DNA from: Helicobacter_F equorum
GTDB lineage: Bacteria > Campylobacterota > Campylobacteria > Campylobacterales > Helicobacteraceae
Length of the DNA: 64,000 nt
Assembly (NCBI RefSeq): GCF_042649585.1
Contig: NZ_JBHRZM010000004.1
Span: 124,001 to 188,000 of the forward strand
Direction of reading: 5' to 3'
Shown here piece by piece: positions 63,471 to 64,000 of this stretch. The notes beneath the pieces were generated by a model, which saw nothing but the letters and a program-made list of their open reading frames with translations, ran no database searches and was not told the DNA's origin. The translations under genes and the position numbers were made by a program. How positions within the stretch are numbered: the stretch's first letter is position 1; each line of letters opens with the position of its first letter.

Positions 63471-64000
63471 TAGCGATTTTGTGTAAAGTGAAATTTGGAG
63501 CGATTATATAGAGTGATGTTTTGAGTGTGGAGATAAGATTCTAGTTGTGCTGGGCCTATCAAATCCACTTCCTTTGTAAGTTTATCTTTGGCGTTTTTAA
63601 GAGCTTCTATGGTGCTTGGAAATGGGTGGCATATAGCTATGGCATAGCCTTTGTCTTTGGCTTTTTTGATAGCAAGATCAATTTGGCGATCTGTATGCTC
63701 TTTTTGGGCTATGGTGTCTAAGAAAATATCTCGCTGCATAATAAGCCTACCTTGTTCTCTAGCGATTTTGGGAGAGGCGATATCCGTATTTGTCACACTA
63801 TCAATAAAGCGTAAATCTAGCTCATCAAATACACTTATTAGATTTTGCATATCATTATAACTAGTGGTAAATTTACTCCCTGTGTGATTGTTGAGATATT
63901 TTAGATTGGGAAAATCAGCCTTAAGATTTTTCATATAGGCAAGGAGTGAATCTCGACTAATGCCTGTGGCAAGTGGTTCTAATTTTTTTTGATAAAAATT
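63470..64000 (-). CDS. Divergent polysaccharide deacetylase family protein, N-terminus cut by the window
   Basis: The frame is open to the right edge. The visible C-terminal 176 residues include KYLNNHTGSKFTTSYNDMQN, LRFIDSVTNTDIASPKIARE and KDKGYAIAICHPFPSTIEAL, the pattern of YibQ-like divergent polysaccharide deacetylases (PF04748). The N-H-x-G-S and C-H-P-F-P segments are the expected active-site parts. Function in the envelope is likely; the signal or anchor would be outside the window. It forms an operon with dprA and ruvX. Confidence 0.8.
   Translation of the reverse strand, partial: NFYQKKLEPLATGISRDSLLAYMKNLKADFPNLKYLNNHTGSKFTTSYNDMQNLISVFDELDLRFIDSVTNTDIASPKIAREQGRLIMQRDIFLDTIAQKEHTDRQIDLAIKKAKDKGYAIAICHPFPSTIEALKNAKDKLTKEVDLIGPAQLESYLHTQNITLYNRSKFHFTQNR

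Overview
The window looks like a chromosomal segment of an AT-rich campylobacterotal bacterium, most probably an enterohepatic Helicobacter. The reasons are a FlaB-type flagellin with a sigma54-type promoter divergent from topA and a Maf gene just downstream; the hrcA-grpE-dnaK order; the runs pyrG-recJ-rluD-like and nucT/chePep/gmk/tatA/argS, which recall Helicobacter gene order; long poly-G tracts; and many TATAAT boxes. I cannot name the species. No rRNA, tRNA, CRISPR array or complete insertion sequence was seen.

Bases 1-8138 are a plus-strand, tightly overlapping glycan cluster: several CMP-sugar (NeuA/KdsB-like) cytidylyltransferases, an HpcH/HpaI-type aldolase, an NAD-dependent epimerase, a HAD phosphatase and two paralogous two-domain TylF-like methyltransferases. 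It carries five poly-G tracts (9-14 G) and several frameshifts, so it is a phase-variable and partly decaying surface or flagellar glycan locus. Bases 8139-12785 are a minus-strand operon, ilvB-ilvH-pdxJ-pdxA plus a coiled-coil protein.

Bases 12.9-17.95 kb are gene-poor: an outer-membrane beta-barrel gene flanked by a perfect 185-bp direct repeat, a periplasmic esterase, and remnants of an unknown gene, mdaB, a YdeN-like hydrolase and other fragments. Bases 17973-24770 hold a Type III restriction-modification operon in which three extra genes (a soluble protein, a four-helix membrane protein and a cut-down RhuM) sit between mod and res, all joined by overlaps. The mod reading frame is broken. 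This nested cassette is the best candidate in the window for an undescribed defence module.

Bases 24.8-42.2 kb are mostly housekeeping: carboxynorspermidine synthase, a YhdH-type reductase, pyrG, recJ, a pseudouridine synthase, an ATPase, a frameshifted NhaC-type antiporter, maf, flaB, topA and yejBE. Bases 42308-45487 encode a single-chain restriction-modification enzyme with nuclease, methyltransferase and two specificity domains. Then follow dnaK-grpE-hrcA under a CIRCE-like operator, a class II aldolase-family gene on an apparently leaderless message, an HslJ-like protein, rplI, a YgjP-like metallopeptidase, hemL, two AtpZ/AtpI-like membrane proteins, nucT, chePep with a 343-bp internal repeat, gmk, tatA, argS, a membrane M48 protease, prmC, an isolated hisH, a YceI protein, ruvX, dprA and a truncated divergent polysaccharide deacetylase.

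The themes are surface and flagellar variation (glycan cluster, flaB-maf, chePep), DNA traffic (two restriction systems, nucT, dprA, ruvX, recJ) and core metabolism. Several one-base frameshifts lie in short homopolymers and could be sequencing errors; each is flagged.
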